Of a DNA stretch of 64,000 bases, positions 1 through 10,867 are shown in pieces. The notes under the pieces were generated by a model. The model did no database searches. It saw only the letters and a program-made list of their open reading frames with translations, and had not been told where the DNA came from. This DNA is from Halocaridina rubra (lineage: Eukaryota > Arthropoda > Malacostraca > Decapoda > Atyidae). The position numbers and the translations under genes were made by a program. Positions within the stretch are counted from its first letter, which is position 1. Every line of letters starts with the position of its first letter. Location: positions 110,001 through 174,000 of the forward strand of contig JAXCGZ010020818.1 of assembly GCA_037179515.1 (NCBI GenBank). Direction: 5' to 3'.

Positions 1-14
1 TGGGGTGTCTAAAT

Positions 15-1343
15 GTGCGTGGTTGTAGTACGATAGAGAGGAAAAGATGTGAGATTGGATATATGTTTGGTAAGAGGAGGATGGATGTATTGGCATTGTG
101 TGAGACGAAGATGAAAGGAAAAGGAGAAGTGGCATTTGGTGATATGACAGGTAGGGTGTCTGGGGTTGAAAGGGGGAGAGCGAGAGAAGGTGTGGCATTA
201 TTGCTGAGTGAATGGATGGTAAATAAGTTAGTGGAATGGAAAGAAGTGTCATCTAGGCTGATGTGGGTGAGGGCTAGGATAGGTAGGGAATGTTGGGCTT
301 TTGTTAGTGCGTATGGGCCAGGATGTGACAGAAGTGAGGAAGAGCGGGATGAATTCTGGAATGAGTTAACTAGGTGTGTGGAGGGTCTGAGTAGAAGGAA
401 CTATGTAGTTGTGTTGGGTGAATTGAATGCCAGAGTGGGTGATGGGGAGGTAGAAGGTGTTGTAGGAAAGTATGGGCTACCAGGTGGGAATGAGAGTGGT
501 GAGAAACTGTTAGATATGTGTGTGGAGCAAGAGTTGATGATAGGTAGTAGTTTTTTCAAGAAGAAGTTAATAAATAAGTATACATGGATGAGAGTGGCAA
601 ATGGAAGAGTGAAAGAAAGAGCACTGATGGATTATGTGCTGGTAGCAAAGAGTATGACTGGTAGAGTGAAAGAAGTGCATGCATTTAGGGGGTTGGCTGC
701 TGGGATGTCTGATAATTTTTTGGTTGAAGCAAATGTGGTAGTAGAAAAAGAGTGGGGAAATAGAGTGGGGGGATGTAGAAGGGAAATAGTGAAGGTGGAA
801 GAGTTGAAAAAGCCGGAGAAGAAACAGGAATATCAGGACAGGTTGAGAGTGGCATATGACAGGGTTAAAGAAAGAGAAGTTGGGGAGTTAGAGGAGGAAT
901 GGGGGTTGATGAAAGAATGTTTTGTGGGACATGCAAGTGATGTGCCTGTAAAGAGCTTTGTTGGAGGTGGCATGAGGAGGAACAGCGAGTGGTGGAATGA
1001 AGAGGTGAAAATGAAGGTGGAAGAGAAAAAGAGGGTTTTTGAGGAATGGCTGCAGTGTAAAAGTAGGGAGAAGTATGAAAGATATAGGGAGAAAAATGTG
1101 GAAACCAATCAGAAGGTAGAGGAGGAGAAGAGGTTGGCAAATGTTAGGTGGGGACAGGATTTTAGTAGGTCATATGAAGAGAATATAAAGAAGTTTTGGA
1201 AAGAAGTGAAGAGAGTAAGGAAGGGTGGATCGAGGATGAAAGAGACAGTGAAAGATGTGAATGGACAGATGTTAAGAGGGACCGATGCAAGGAAAAGATG
1301 GGCAGAATATTTTGAGTGCTTGCTGAATGGGAGATGCAAATGA
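15..1343 (+). pseudogene. LINE endonuclease domain (RTE-like ORF, N-terminal part)
   Basis: This frame encodes about 440 residues of an exonuclease-endonuclease-phosphatase fold. It acts in target-primed reverse transcription by nicking genomic DNA. Visible motifs are CETK near residue 29, SAYGPG near 98, and a domain end near 230. Two expected catalytic positions look altered: the usual GDLNARVG reads GELNARVG, and the usual SDHFLVE reads SDNFLVE, so the catalytic histidine is lost. The remaining half is a basic, coiled linker leading to the RT. The frame ends at about 1341, where the RT continues one frame over, so a small indel lies between roughly 1327 and 1341. The first in-frame ATG is probably not the true start because the element begins before the window. 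Confidence 0.8.
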
Positions 1344-2199
1344 GAGAGAGATTACAAGAGAGGAGGTGAAAAGGGCATTGTATGAAGTGGAAGCAGGTAA
1401 AGCACCTGGAATAGATGGTGTGAGAGCGGAGATGTTGAAAGAAGGGGGTGTGACTGCATTGGAATGGTTAGTGAGAGTGTTTAATATATGCTTTATGTTG
1501 TCAAAGGTGCCAGTGAAATGGGTGATTGCTTGTATAGTGCCCCTATACAAAGGTAAGGGAGATGTGTATGAATGCAGTAATTTTAGGGGTATAAGTTTGT
1601 TGAGTGTGGTAGGAAAAGTGTCTGGTAGGATACTGGTTAATAGGATTAGGGATAAGACTGAAAATGTGATCGCGGAAGTGCAGAGTGGTTTTAGGAGAGG
1701 TAGAGGTTGTATAGATCAAATTTTTATAGTTAGGCAGTTATGTGAGAAATATTTAGCAAAGGGTAAGGATGTGTATGTTGCATTTTTGGATCTGGAGAAA
1801 GCATATGATAGAGTTGATAGAGAGGCAATGTGGAATGTTTTGAGCTTATATGGAATTAATGGCAAATTGTTGCATGCAGTGAAGAGTTTGTATGAGGGCA
1901 GTAGAGCTTGTTTTAGGGTAGGGAATGAAGTGAGTGAGTGGTTTCCAGTGAGTGTGGGACTGAGCCAGGGATGTGTGATGTCACCATGGCTGTTCAATTT
2001 GTATATTGATGGAGTTGTAAGAGAGGTGAATGAGCGAGTGCATGGTCGAGGTTTGAGAATGGTAGATGGGGATGATAACGAGTGGGAGCTGAATCAGTTG
2101 CTGTTTGCAGATGATACTGTGATGGTGGCAGATTCAGAGGAAAAGCTGTGTCAGTTAGTGTCAGAATTTGGAATGGTGTGTGAGAGAAGGAAGTTGTGA
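1327..2199 (+). pseudogene. LINE reverse transcriptase domain (RTE-like)
   Basis: This frame continues the same polyprotein. RT motifs are in order: APGIDGVRAEMLK (finger region), NFRGISLLSVVGK, LDLEKAYDRVDR (motif A aspartate), GLSQGCVMSPWLFNLYID (motif B) and LLFADDTVMVA (motif C, catalytic FADD intact). It stops at a TGA (2197-2199) in the expected text CERRKL(K)VNVGKSKVMR, which continues beyond it in the same frame, so the stop is a point nonsense change. A further frameshift near 2287 separates it from the C-terminal part. Residue 1 is a chance ATG next to the upstream indel, not an independent start. Confidence 0.85.
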
Positions 2200-2291
2200 G
2201 TGAATGTGGGAAAGAGTAAGGTTATGAGGTGTAAAAGAAATGAGGATGGTGCTGGAATGAATGTTATGTTGAATGGAGAGACACTTTAGTT

Positions 2292-2870
2292 GATCAGTTT
2301 AAGTACTTAGGCTCGGTTATAGCTGCAAATGGTGGAGTGGAAGCAGATGTGTGTCACAGAGTGAATGAAGGATGTAAAGTGTTGGGTGCATTGAAAGGAG
2401 TGATGAAGAATAGAGGGTTGGAAATGAATGTTAAGAAAGTTTTGTTTGAGAAAGTGGTTATGCCAACTGTGATATATGGATCAGAGTTATGGGATATGAA
2501 AGTAAGTGAGAGACGGAAACTAAATGTGTTTGAGATGAAATGCCTGAGGAGTATGATTGGTGTATCTCGATTGGATAGGGTTAGGAATGAAGTGGTGAGA
2601 GCAAGAACGGGTGTGAGGAGAGAAATTGCAGCCAGAGTAGATATGAATGTTCTGAGATGGTTTGGCCATGTGGAAAGGATGGATGATGAAAGGCTGCTGA
2701 AAAAGGTGATGAATGCGAGAGTTGATGGGAGAAATGCTAGAGGGAGGCCTAGGTTCGGATGGATGGATGAAGTAAGGAGAGCCCTGAATGATAGGAGGAT
2801 GGATGTGAGGGAAGCAAGCGAGCGTGCTAGGAATAGGAATGAGTGGCGAGCGATTGTGACGCAGCTCTGA
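2292..2870 (+). pseudogene. LINE C-terminal domain (RTE-like)
   Basis: The third segment of the polyprotein starts in the frame reading DQFKYLGSVIAANGG, the usual post-RT thumb motif (FKYLGS). It continues through VIYGSELW, MKCLRSMIGVSR and LRWFGHVERMDDERL to a GRNARGRPRFGWMDE tail ending at a natural-looking stop. This GRP..W.D tail is characteristic of RTE-type elements. The frame connects to the RT only across an indel near 2287, so the element as a whole cannot make an intact ORF2 protein. Confidence 0.8.
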
Positions 2871-3121
2871 TGGGCATCTGCTGTTACCACGGGGCTGCAT
2901 CTTACAGAGGTAGCCCTATGGTAGGAGCAGTAGGAGGAGTTGGCAGTTGTGAAGCGACACAGGTTGTGGAAGAGCCGGGAGGATGGGCTGTGGCACTCCA
3001 GCAGTGCCATTTGAACGGTCGCTAGCTCCCTCGTCATTTCCAATAGAGCAAAGTAATCCCCTTATTGTTTTCTTTCTTTGATGTCGGCTACCCCCCAATT
3101 AAAGGGGGAAACAGCCAAGGT

Positions 3122-3222
<101 letters not shown>

Positions 3223-3371
3223 AATTCTGAGAATAGAGTCATGCCACCATCTAATAAAGGAACCTTATGACATTCAATTCTTTCTGTTTCCTTGAGTGCT
3301 GCAAACAGGAATACTTACCCTTTTTAACATTAAAACATGCCCTATGTACAATATATATCTATTTTTTGCAG

Positions 3372-3502
3372 GCGTACTTCTCTCCATTACAACACTCGTA
3401 GGCGAAATAATTTATGTTCACTGCCATAAAATGGCCAAAAAGCATAAGCCAGAATTCTTTCCAAGTGAGGAAACATTTACGAACGACAACGAAATCCATT
3501 AA
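3372..3502 (+). CDS. possible terminal coding exon, ionotropic-receptor-like
   Basis: A pyrimidine-rich acceptor (ending ttttttgcag at 3371) is followed by an open frame of 43 codons closed by TAA at 3500-3502. Taken as a phase-1 exon, it reads GVLLSITTLVGEIIYVHC and then a basic, hydrophilic tail ending in NDNEIH. A single hydrophobic segment with an internal glutamate followed by a short cytoplasmic tail resembles the last membrane segment of ionotropic glutamate receptor / IR family proteins, which usually sits in the final exon. Upstream exons would be before the window or beyond the LINE at 1-3122. The match is short, and another membrane protein or a chance ORF is possible. A candidate AATAAA for the 3' UTR lies at 4233-4238. 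Confidence 0.35.
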
Positions 3503-4620
3503 ATTCCCCCCCCCCCCACCTTCACCCTGAGGAGATACGCAAACTAGGAACCGTTGACGACCTATCGTTTATCAAACATTACAAGACGACTTAACTTGGC
3601 TCGATAATTGTCCGAGAAAGTCCGAGAAGAATCTATACACTGTCTGTATAATGAAAGTATTTGTTTACTGTTGTCTGCATGCACGAGAAAAATGTCCCTT
3701 TCACTTTATTACTTTATTTGCTATATTTTTTTATTCTGTACTAATTCAATTTATTTTTTAACTTGTATCCTTTGGTCAAACTATGTACACCTGCATGAAA
3801 TGGAAAATGTAATGTGTCAGAAATATGGGTAAGAAAAAGAAGTGGCACTTTCCACTCAAAACTATTCGATGAAATTTATTTTAAAGTACATTTCACTGTA
3901 TCTGGTTTCTCATAATGTCAAAACATTCCCAGACTTGTATTTGAAAACGTAAAATTAACTTATATTACAAAATCCCTACTGGATTGTATAGATTTTAGCA
4001 TTAATCACAAGAGCAGTTCCTAAATGTAAGGTATATCATGGAAGATACAATATTTCCCTAGTTTGAATAATTAGAAGAAAGGTCACAAAATATATTGTAT
4101 TATGCAGGAAAGTTTCTTAATATATATCAAGAGTTTTTGAATGAGTGTAAGTCAGACAGTAGTTCTTTTGCCTTCACTTATAGACATCGACGTATGATGG
4201 CTTATCATTAATTGGCTACTATTATCAAGGTTAATAAAAGCACTGCATAATGGTCATTTATTTCCATTGCATTCAGTCACAGAGTGATGTTTGTAAAGCT
4301 AGGTATTTGGAAGTAGTGTTCGTCGTCTATACAATACAAAGAGATAAAGTTTTTACTTGCCACTATTAGTCCCCATTTGGGGGATTGACACAAATAGATT
4401 GAAGGTGGGGGATTGAGATTGGCTATCCTTCCCATCACCCTGCCGTAAGTTCGAGCGTGGTTGCATCACCTCCCTAGTCGAACACTCTAAAGTGTAATAT
4501 ACAGAAATACTTCTCTAAACATCTAAATACATATACAATGCTGAAACGCATATTTTGAAGAAGTATCTCCACAACAGGAGTATAAATATACTTTTTTCTT
4601 TATTAGTGTGACACCGGGAC
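3503..4620. other. non-coding stretch, possible 3' UTR
   Basis: No convincing coding sequence is seen. A run of 12 C residues lies at 3506-3517 and an AATAAA at 4233-4238. If the exon at 3372-3502 is real, the first part would be its 3' UTR. Confidence 0.4.
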
Positions 4621-4639
4621 AGGCAAGAAAATTGCTCTC

Positions 4640-6890
4640 ATCAATGTAGGTTCAGGCACAAACGAGACATTAAGACAAAGGAGAAGTAAAAGGTTAGGGA
4701 CAGGGCAGAGATGCAGTAATGTTACAAAAAAGAAAAAGGATAGGCTGAAAGAATAGTTGAAGTACTAAGGACCTAGATATATGACAGGAATGGGCCCTGA
4801 GATTACGATAGATCCGTATTTTGAAGGAAGACAGGTTATAAGAATAAAGAGAGACAGAAGGAGGAAGAGAGTTCCAGAGTCTGGAGGTAGATGGGAAGAA
4901 CAGACATTGCACCGACCAATCCGCGAGCTACAATGTGGCCTCATCTCTCTGGGAGGTGAGGCCACTTGGCGAGTGTTCCACGGCCTCAGCAGTGGGGGAG
5001 GGATGCAACTCGCCACCACACCAGAGCAGCAATGGAAGAAGTAAGAGAAGGGTCATTAATGAGTCTGACTGCCTTAGATTCAACCCTATTAAGGAGATAA
5101 GCATATGAAGGAGCACCCCACATGTGCGAGCAATATTCTAAGCAGGGACGGATAAGACCTCTGCAGATTTTAAGTAACTGTAAGGAGAAAAAGTAATGAC
5201 GAAAACGAAGCTAAATCCCAAATCTAAAAGTATGGATTATGTGATTCCTCCAAGACAAGTTAGGGGCTATATGGATTCCTAATATGTTAATAGAATTATA
5301 GGGTAAATTTTGATAGTTTCGAAGACAATAGAGCTATCAAGGGGAGAAGAAGATAAGGATATAGCCAGAAAGTGTGTTTGGAGGCACTAAGTTTAACTAA
5401 ATTTTGGGTGCCCCACTCAGATACCTACTGCAAATTTGGAGTTGAGACTGATTACGAATAGCAAATGAAGGATGTGTAGAAAAGTCAGAGGAAAAATGAA
5501 GGGTAGAATTGTCGGCAAAGGCGTGAAGAAGAGAGGAGGATGGGGACTGAAGAATATCGTATATGAAGAGAAGGAACAGTGTAGGTATATAATCAGAGTC
5601 CTGCAGAACACCACTGGTAACAGGGAATGGGCTAAATGTTGCACTGTCAACAACCACAGATATGAAACGGTCAGAAAGAAAATTGGAAATCAGAGAACAG
5701 AGAGAAGGGGCAAAGGCAGAAGCAGGGAGTTTGGTCAACAGAGCCTTGAGCCAGGCTCTGTCAAAAGCCTTAGAGATATCAAGGGCGACGACAAAAGATT
5801 CCTTATAGTTCCTCAAAGAAGATGACCATACATGATTAAGATAGGACAGGAGGTCACTAGTGCATCTTACCTTGTGGAAGCTGTACTGGTGATCGGGGAT
5901 AAGTGAGTTAGATTCAAGATACTTCAGGAAGTGAGAATTGAGCAAAGTTTCGAAAACTTTTGGGATAGATGATGTTAGGGCAATAGGATGGTAGTTTGAA
6001 GGAATAGAACAGTCACCCTTCTTAGGACCAGATTGCACTAGAGCATGCTTCCAAGATGAAGGATAGATACTGGTTGAGAGACTTAGGCAAAAAAGACGGC
6101 AATGCACAGGAGCCAGTTCATATGTAAACTCCATAAGGAACCTTGCAGGAATACCATTGAGACCAGATGCCTTGTTCGTCTTTAGCAAGTGAAGAACCTG
6201 ATGAACTTTGAGTGAGAATGGATAAGGGAGGGCATAGGGTTAGAGAGGGATAAAGAATGAGGGACAGGTGCTCTGGAATCTTTCATGGAAGATTTTGAAG
6301 AAAAATGAAAGCCAAAGAGAGTGGCTTTGTCAGTGAGAAATCAAGCTAAAGAACCATCTGAAGGAATGAGAGGGGGAAAGCTTGAGTTACAGAAGCTTAT
6401 GGAGAGGTTTATGCCAAGGACCAGAAATATCTATTACTGGGAAAGGAGTTAAGGTCATCAACTTTCCTTCTTATAAAGGAAGCTTTCGACCTTCGAATCT
6501 GAGCAGTACAGTGATTTCTAGCTGTAATAAAAGCAGAGCAAGTTAAATCAGAAGGAGAGGCTTGGTACGACCGGTGAGCCCGATCCCTGACCTGAATAGC
6601 CATGGAGCAGGCAGGGTCAAACCAAGGATTTGGAAGAGCAAAGTTTTCATAGAGGAGGGGATGAATGCCTCCATTCCTAAGGTTATGATCTCGGCAACTT
6701 TAGGGCTACCTGATCAGGGTTATGGATCAGAAAGCAGTGGTCATCCCACGGGAATTTAACTAGGAAAGTACGAAAATTTTCGCGTTGGGTATACCCAAAG
6801 TGCCAAAAGTGGCGCTGAGTAGGAGAAATTGATGGAGTAGGAGCGAAATGGAAGAGACTGAGATCACAGAGTGGTCAGATTTACCTAGAT
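4640..6890 (-). mobile_element. decayed, 5'-truncated LINE (I/Jockey-type RT)
   Basis: On the minus strand the order is a linker with a conserved SDLTCSAFITARNHC segment (about 6600-6410), the RT domain (6188-5397), and a C-terminal segment near 4912-4694 with FFPSTSRLWNSLPPSV, a motif common near the C-terminus of Jockey/I-type LINE proteins. The frame is interrupted between these parts by stops and indels, and the endonuclease is essentially missing. The 3' boundary around 4640 is uncertain because no clear tail is visible. This is an old, inactive insertion of a family distinct from the other LINEs in the window. Confidence 0.7.
5397..6188 (-). pseudogene. degenerate LINE reverse transcriptase
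   Basis: The 263-codon frame covers most of an RT palm. Visible motifs are NKASGLNGIPARFLME, YHPIALTSSIPKVFE, LDISKAFDRAW (motif A) and FADNST in place of motif C. The usual (F/Y)ADD is FADN, so one of the two catalytic aspartates is replaced. Motif B, normally [13 protein letters not shown], reads GVLQDSDYIPTLF and is also damaged. The frame ends in a stop, after which homologous C-terminal sequence continues in other frames. The protein would have no polymerase activity. Confidence 0.75.
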
Positions 6891-7250
6891 ATTTAAAATG
6901 ATAAAAATTTAAGACTCATTTCTAGACGTCTGGACGCAAGAAAACTCAAATGAAAGAAAGGTTACCTTTTCTTTCTGAATGTTTTAGTTCCAAAAACAAC
7001 TAGATCTTAAGTTTAGAATTGGCTAATTATGCAAAATATTTTCTAAGGGAATGGCAGGTGTTAAAAAGACTAGTGTGGCACAAGCAGCAGACCAACCCTG
7101 AGTAAGTACTGACATATTGAAACCAGAATCCGACATATTTAAGCTTCTCCATGAAACAATAAAAACAGAAAGAAATGATGGGACTAGTATGAAAAATAAT
7201 GCATCAAATTTTCAGTCGAAAGATAAACAATATTATTCATAACTTATTTA
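6891..7250. other. AT-rich spacer
   Basis: I see no gene, RNA or clear repeat between the decayed LINE and the (GA)n tract. Confidence 0.5.
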
Positions 7251-7358
<108 letters not shown>

Positions 7359-7558
7359 AAGTCAAAGTCAAAAAGTCAAAAACTTTATTCCATCAAAAAT
7401 GGCTATTACATGATAATTAATCTAATTACAAATTACAATGTAAAATGTCAAAATAAAACAAATGAAATTTGCAAAGCACAAAATACAAATATTTACACAT
7501 TAAAATAAGCATACGTACACTTCGTCTACCCAATGGGAGGATAGTAATGAGACTAAAA

Positions 7559-9080
7559 TCACTTATTAAGTAGGTGATTTAAAAGATGAGATTTAAATGA
7601 AGGTAATGTTTGGCAGCTTCTTAAGTTTGCGGGTAAAGAATTCCAAAGTCTCGGGTCCATTACATTTAAGGCTCTTGCCCCAATATCAGTGGAAGTTCTG
7701 GGCACGTAAAAAGAATTCTGATATCTGGTGTTGACGTTATTGATACGCACTTGATTAACTGTTGGCAATGAGAAGAGCCATTCCGGTAATATTCCATGAT
7801 TTATTTTAAAAACTAAAAGACAGATATTATATATGAACTTCATGTCCATCCTTAGCCAACCCAAACTCTCAAAGAGGGGAGTCACGTGATCATATTTATG
7901 CACCCCCCCTATGGCAACTCTTGCAGCAAAATTCTGGAGCCTTTTCACTCGTAACATCTGGGTCTTAGTCGTGGAACCCCAAACACTCAGACAGTAGTTG
8001 AGAATACTTAAAATCAATGTTTGTACTACAATTACACTACAATCAGGCTCGAATCTTTCATGGACTCTGTTCAAGTAAATAAGGGTCCCGTTCACTTTTT
8101 TATGTAGTTCATCGATATGAAAATTAAATGTCATGGTACTGTCCATAATAACTCCTAGATTTTTAACCTTATTAGATGGGAAGAGTGAAACATTGTTGAA
8201 ATTTATACTGATGTTCTCAGGAATGCGGGACAGGTATTGATTTGATCCAAAAATAACGAAGTTAGTTTTATTTTCGTTCAGTAAAAGACCATTACTGTTA
8301 AAATAACTTTTGGCACAGTTTAATACATCTTCAGCCCTTTTTAAGATTTCAGGAATTCTATCAATGTCACCAGTAAGCATAATCTGGGTGTCATCAGCAT
8401 ACATAACAAGTAGGCAATCTCTTATAAATTGAGGTAAATCATTAACATATATTAGGAAAAGCAGAGGACCCAAAATTTAACCCTGAGGAACGCCAAAACT
8501 GATATCTAAAGAAGAAGAGAGAGTCGAGCCCATTCGAACTGATTGAATTCGATCTTTCAGATAATTTTCGAACCAAAATGAGTCAACATGAACTTTGGAA
8601 AGTTTTCTCATTAGAATATGATGGTGTACACTGTCAAATGCTTTAGACAAATCTAACAATAATAAAAGTGATATTTTCTTATTTTCAATATTACTATAAA
8701 TTTTATCAGTAATTTTAAGTAGGGCCGTCTCGGTCGAAAGTTTAGGCCGAAAACCGTGTTGTTCTTCACATAATAGACAATTTGATTCAAGGAAATTTAT
8801 TAACTGGGTGGCAACTACCTTCTCAAGTATTTTAGACAGAATGCTGAGAAGAGAGATTGGCCTATAATTTTCAACATTATTAGTATCTCCACTCTTAAAA
8901 ACGGGGATGATATAGGGATGCTTCCAGAGGTTAGGATAAATGCCTGTAACAATGGATGTATTAAGAATGACTAAAATGAAAAATACTGTAACTGGCAATG
9001 AGTCAATTAGGAAGCGAAGTTGTATCCCATCGGAACCACAAGAGTTTGTTGGTTTGAGGTTCTTTATGATAAGAATAAGT
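7559..9080 (-). pseudogene. LINE reverse transcriptase, one nonsense codon
   Basis: RT motifs in order are NYRPISLLSILSKILEKVV, HGFRPKLSTETALLK, LDLSKAFDSVHH (motif A), GVPQG(stop)ILGPLLFLIYVNDL (motif B) and MYADDTQIM (motif C, intact). The stop is TAA at 8477-8479, where families of this kind carry serine or threonine; a one-base change from TCA would explain it. The frame is otherwise open to the C-terminus, which ends RLWNSLPANLRSC and SFKSHLLNHLLNK, typical for CR1/L2 proteins. Confidence 0.85.
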
Positions 9081-9084
9081 GTGA

Positions 9085-10225
9085 CTAAATCGATTGGGTG
9101 CGGTCTAAAATTATTGATAATATTTTTTCAGCTAGAGGCTGGCAATTATGAGGTTGATTAATAATCAAGTCATTATTATCTTGGGACTTTTCATATGTGG
9201 ACTTACCTATTTTAGCAAAATACTTATTAAAATCATTCACTCGCTTTTCCACATTATCACTGAGAAGGTCAGAATTTTCTAAGATTTCCTTATTTGCAGG
9301 AATTATTCTTTTTATAACATTCCAAGTTCCTTTGATATTTCCCCTATACTTGGAAAATTCTTCCCTGAAATGATTTTTCTTCTTTTCGGACAACATTGTT
9401 TTAGTAAGGTTTCTTTCTCTTCTATAGGCTCTTTCCATCTCGGAGTTTTGTCTATCAGATTTAAATTGCCTTAGGAGGTCATCTCTCCTTTTCATTTGCT
9501 CTTTTAACTGAGAGTCAATCCACGGGGCAGGAGGGCGTGTCATGACTTTGGTTGTAAGAGGGGCACATTCATTTAAACATCTCGTAAAAACATCAGTAAA
9601 AGTAGAAACTTGATAATTTACACTATCTGTAGTTAGTATTGAATTTAAAATGTTGTATTCATTAAGAAGAGTGTCGCAGAAACAATTTTGAGAATAATTC
9701 TCAAGAGATCGAAAAGTTTTAACAATTGGCGGTCTCTTTTCCTTCCTGACATTAACTGTAGCTATTAGAAGCTCGTGGTCTCCTACAGGACAAGGTAAGA
9801 CATCGTGGTGAACTATAAAACTAGGTGTATTGGTAATTATAAGATCAATTAGGCTGGAGGAATTAGCGGTGATACGGGTTGCTTTATTCACAAGCTGATT
9901 TAAGTGGAGGGATTGAATTAATTTCCCCATTTTATTATTAGGAAGAAGGAGATTATCATTGAAGTCGCCTATAATAATGAGAGGTTTGCTCCTCAAACAG
10001 ACAGACCGAAATACCTCGGAGATGTAATCAAAGGTGTCGTTGAGTGCATGAGGGTGTCTATATACACATCCCAGGATGAATGAAGGGAATTTCCTACTCT
10101 GAACAGTCAACCAAATGTCTTCGAGATGAGGAGGTCGCTCGACTTCAGGGGTCTTTAATAGGGAGACCGTTAGATGATTTCTTACATACACCCCCACACC
10201 CCCACCCCTACCGCCATCAAATCGA

Positions 10226-10229
<4 letters not shown>
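9085..10229 (-). pseudogene. LINE endonuclease domain and linker (L2/CR1-like)
   Basis: The frame (itself continuing through the CT repeat as meaningless Leu-Ser) encodes an AP endonuclease missing its first strands. Motifs are GGVGVYVRN, ILGCVYRHP, IIIGDFNDN (catalytic DFN), SLIDLIITN and VGDHELLI, with the catalytic GDH in place of SDH. A lysine/arginine-rich linker follows (PPAPWIDSQLKEQMKRRDD), a common bridge to the RT. The frame ends at 9085. Text belonging to the same protein (LKPTNSCGSDGIQ) continues in another frame, so a single indel near 9100-9140 broke it. Confidence 0.8.

Positions 10230-10296
<67 letters not shown>
10230..10296. repeat. (GA)n microsatellite, 5' side of LINE
   Basis: About 67 bp of pure GA dinucleotides at the truncated 5' end of the minus-strand LINE, matching the tract at its other end. 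Confidence 0.95.

Positions 10297-10867
<571 letters not shown>

Noticed and set aside
833..1339. Minus-strand ORFs opposite the RTE-like LINE (and at 2354-3043)
   Set aside because: Shadows of the plus-strand coding frame, rich in Ser/Phe/Thr from the reverse of purine-rich codons.
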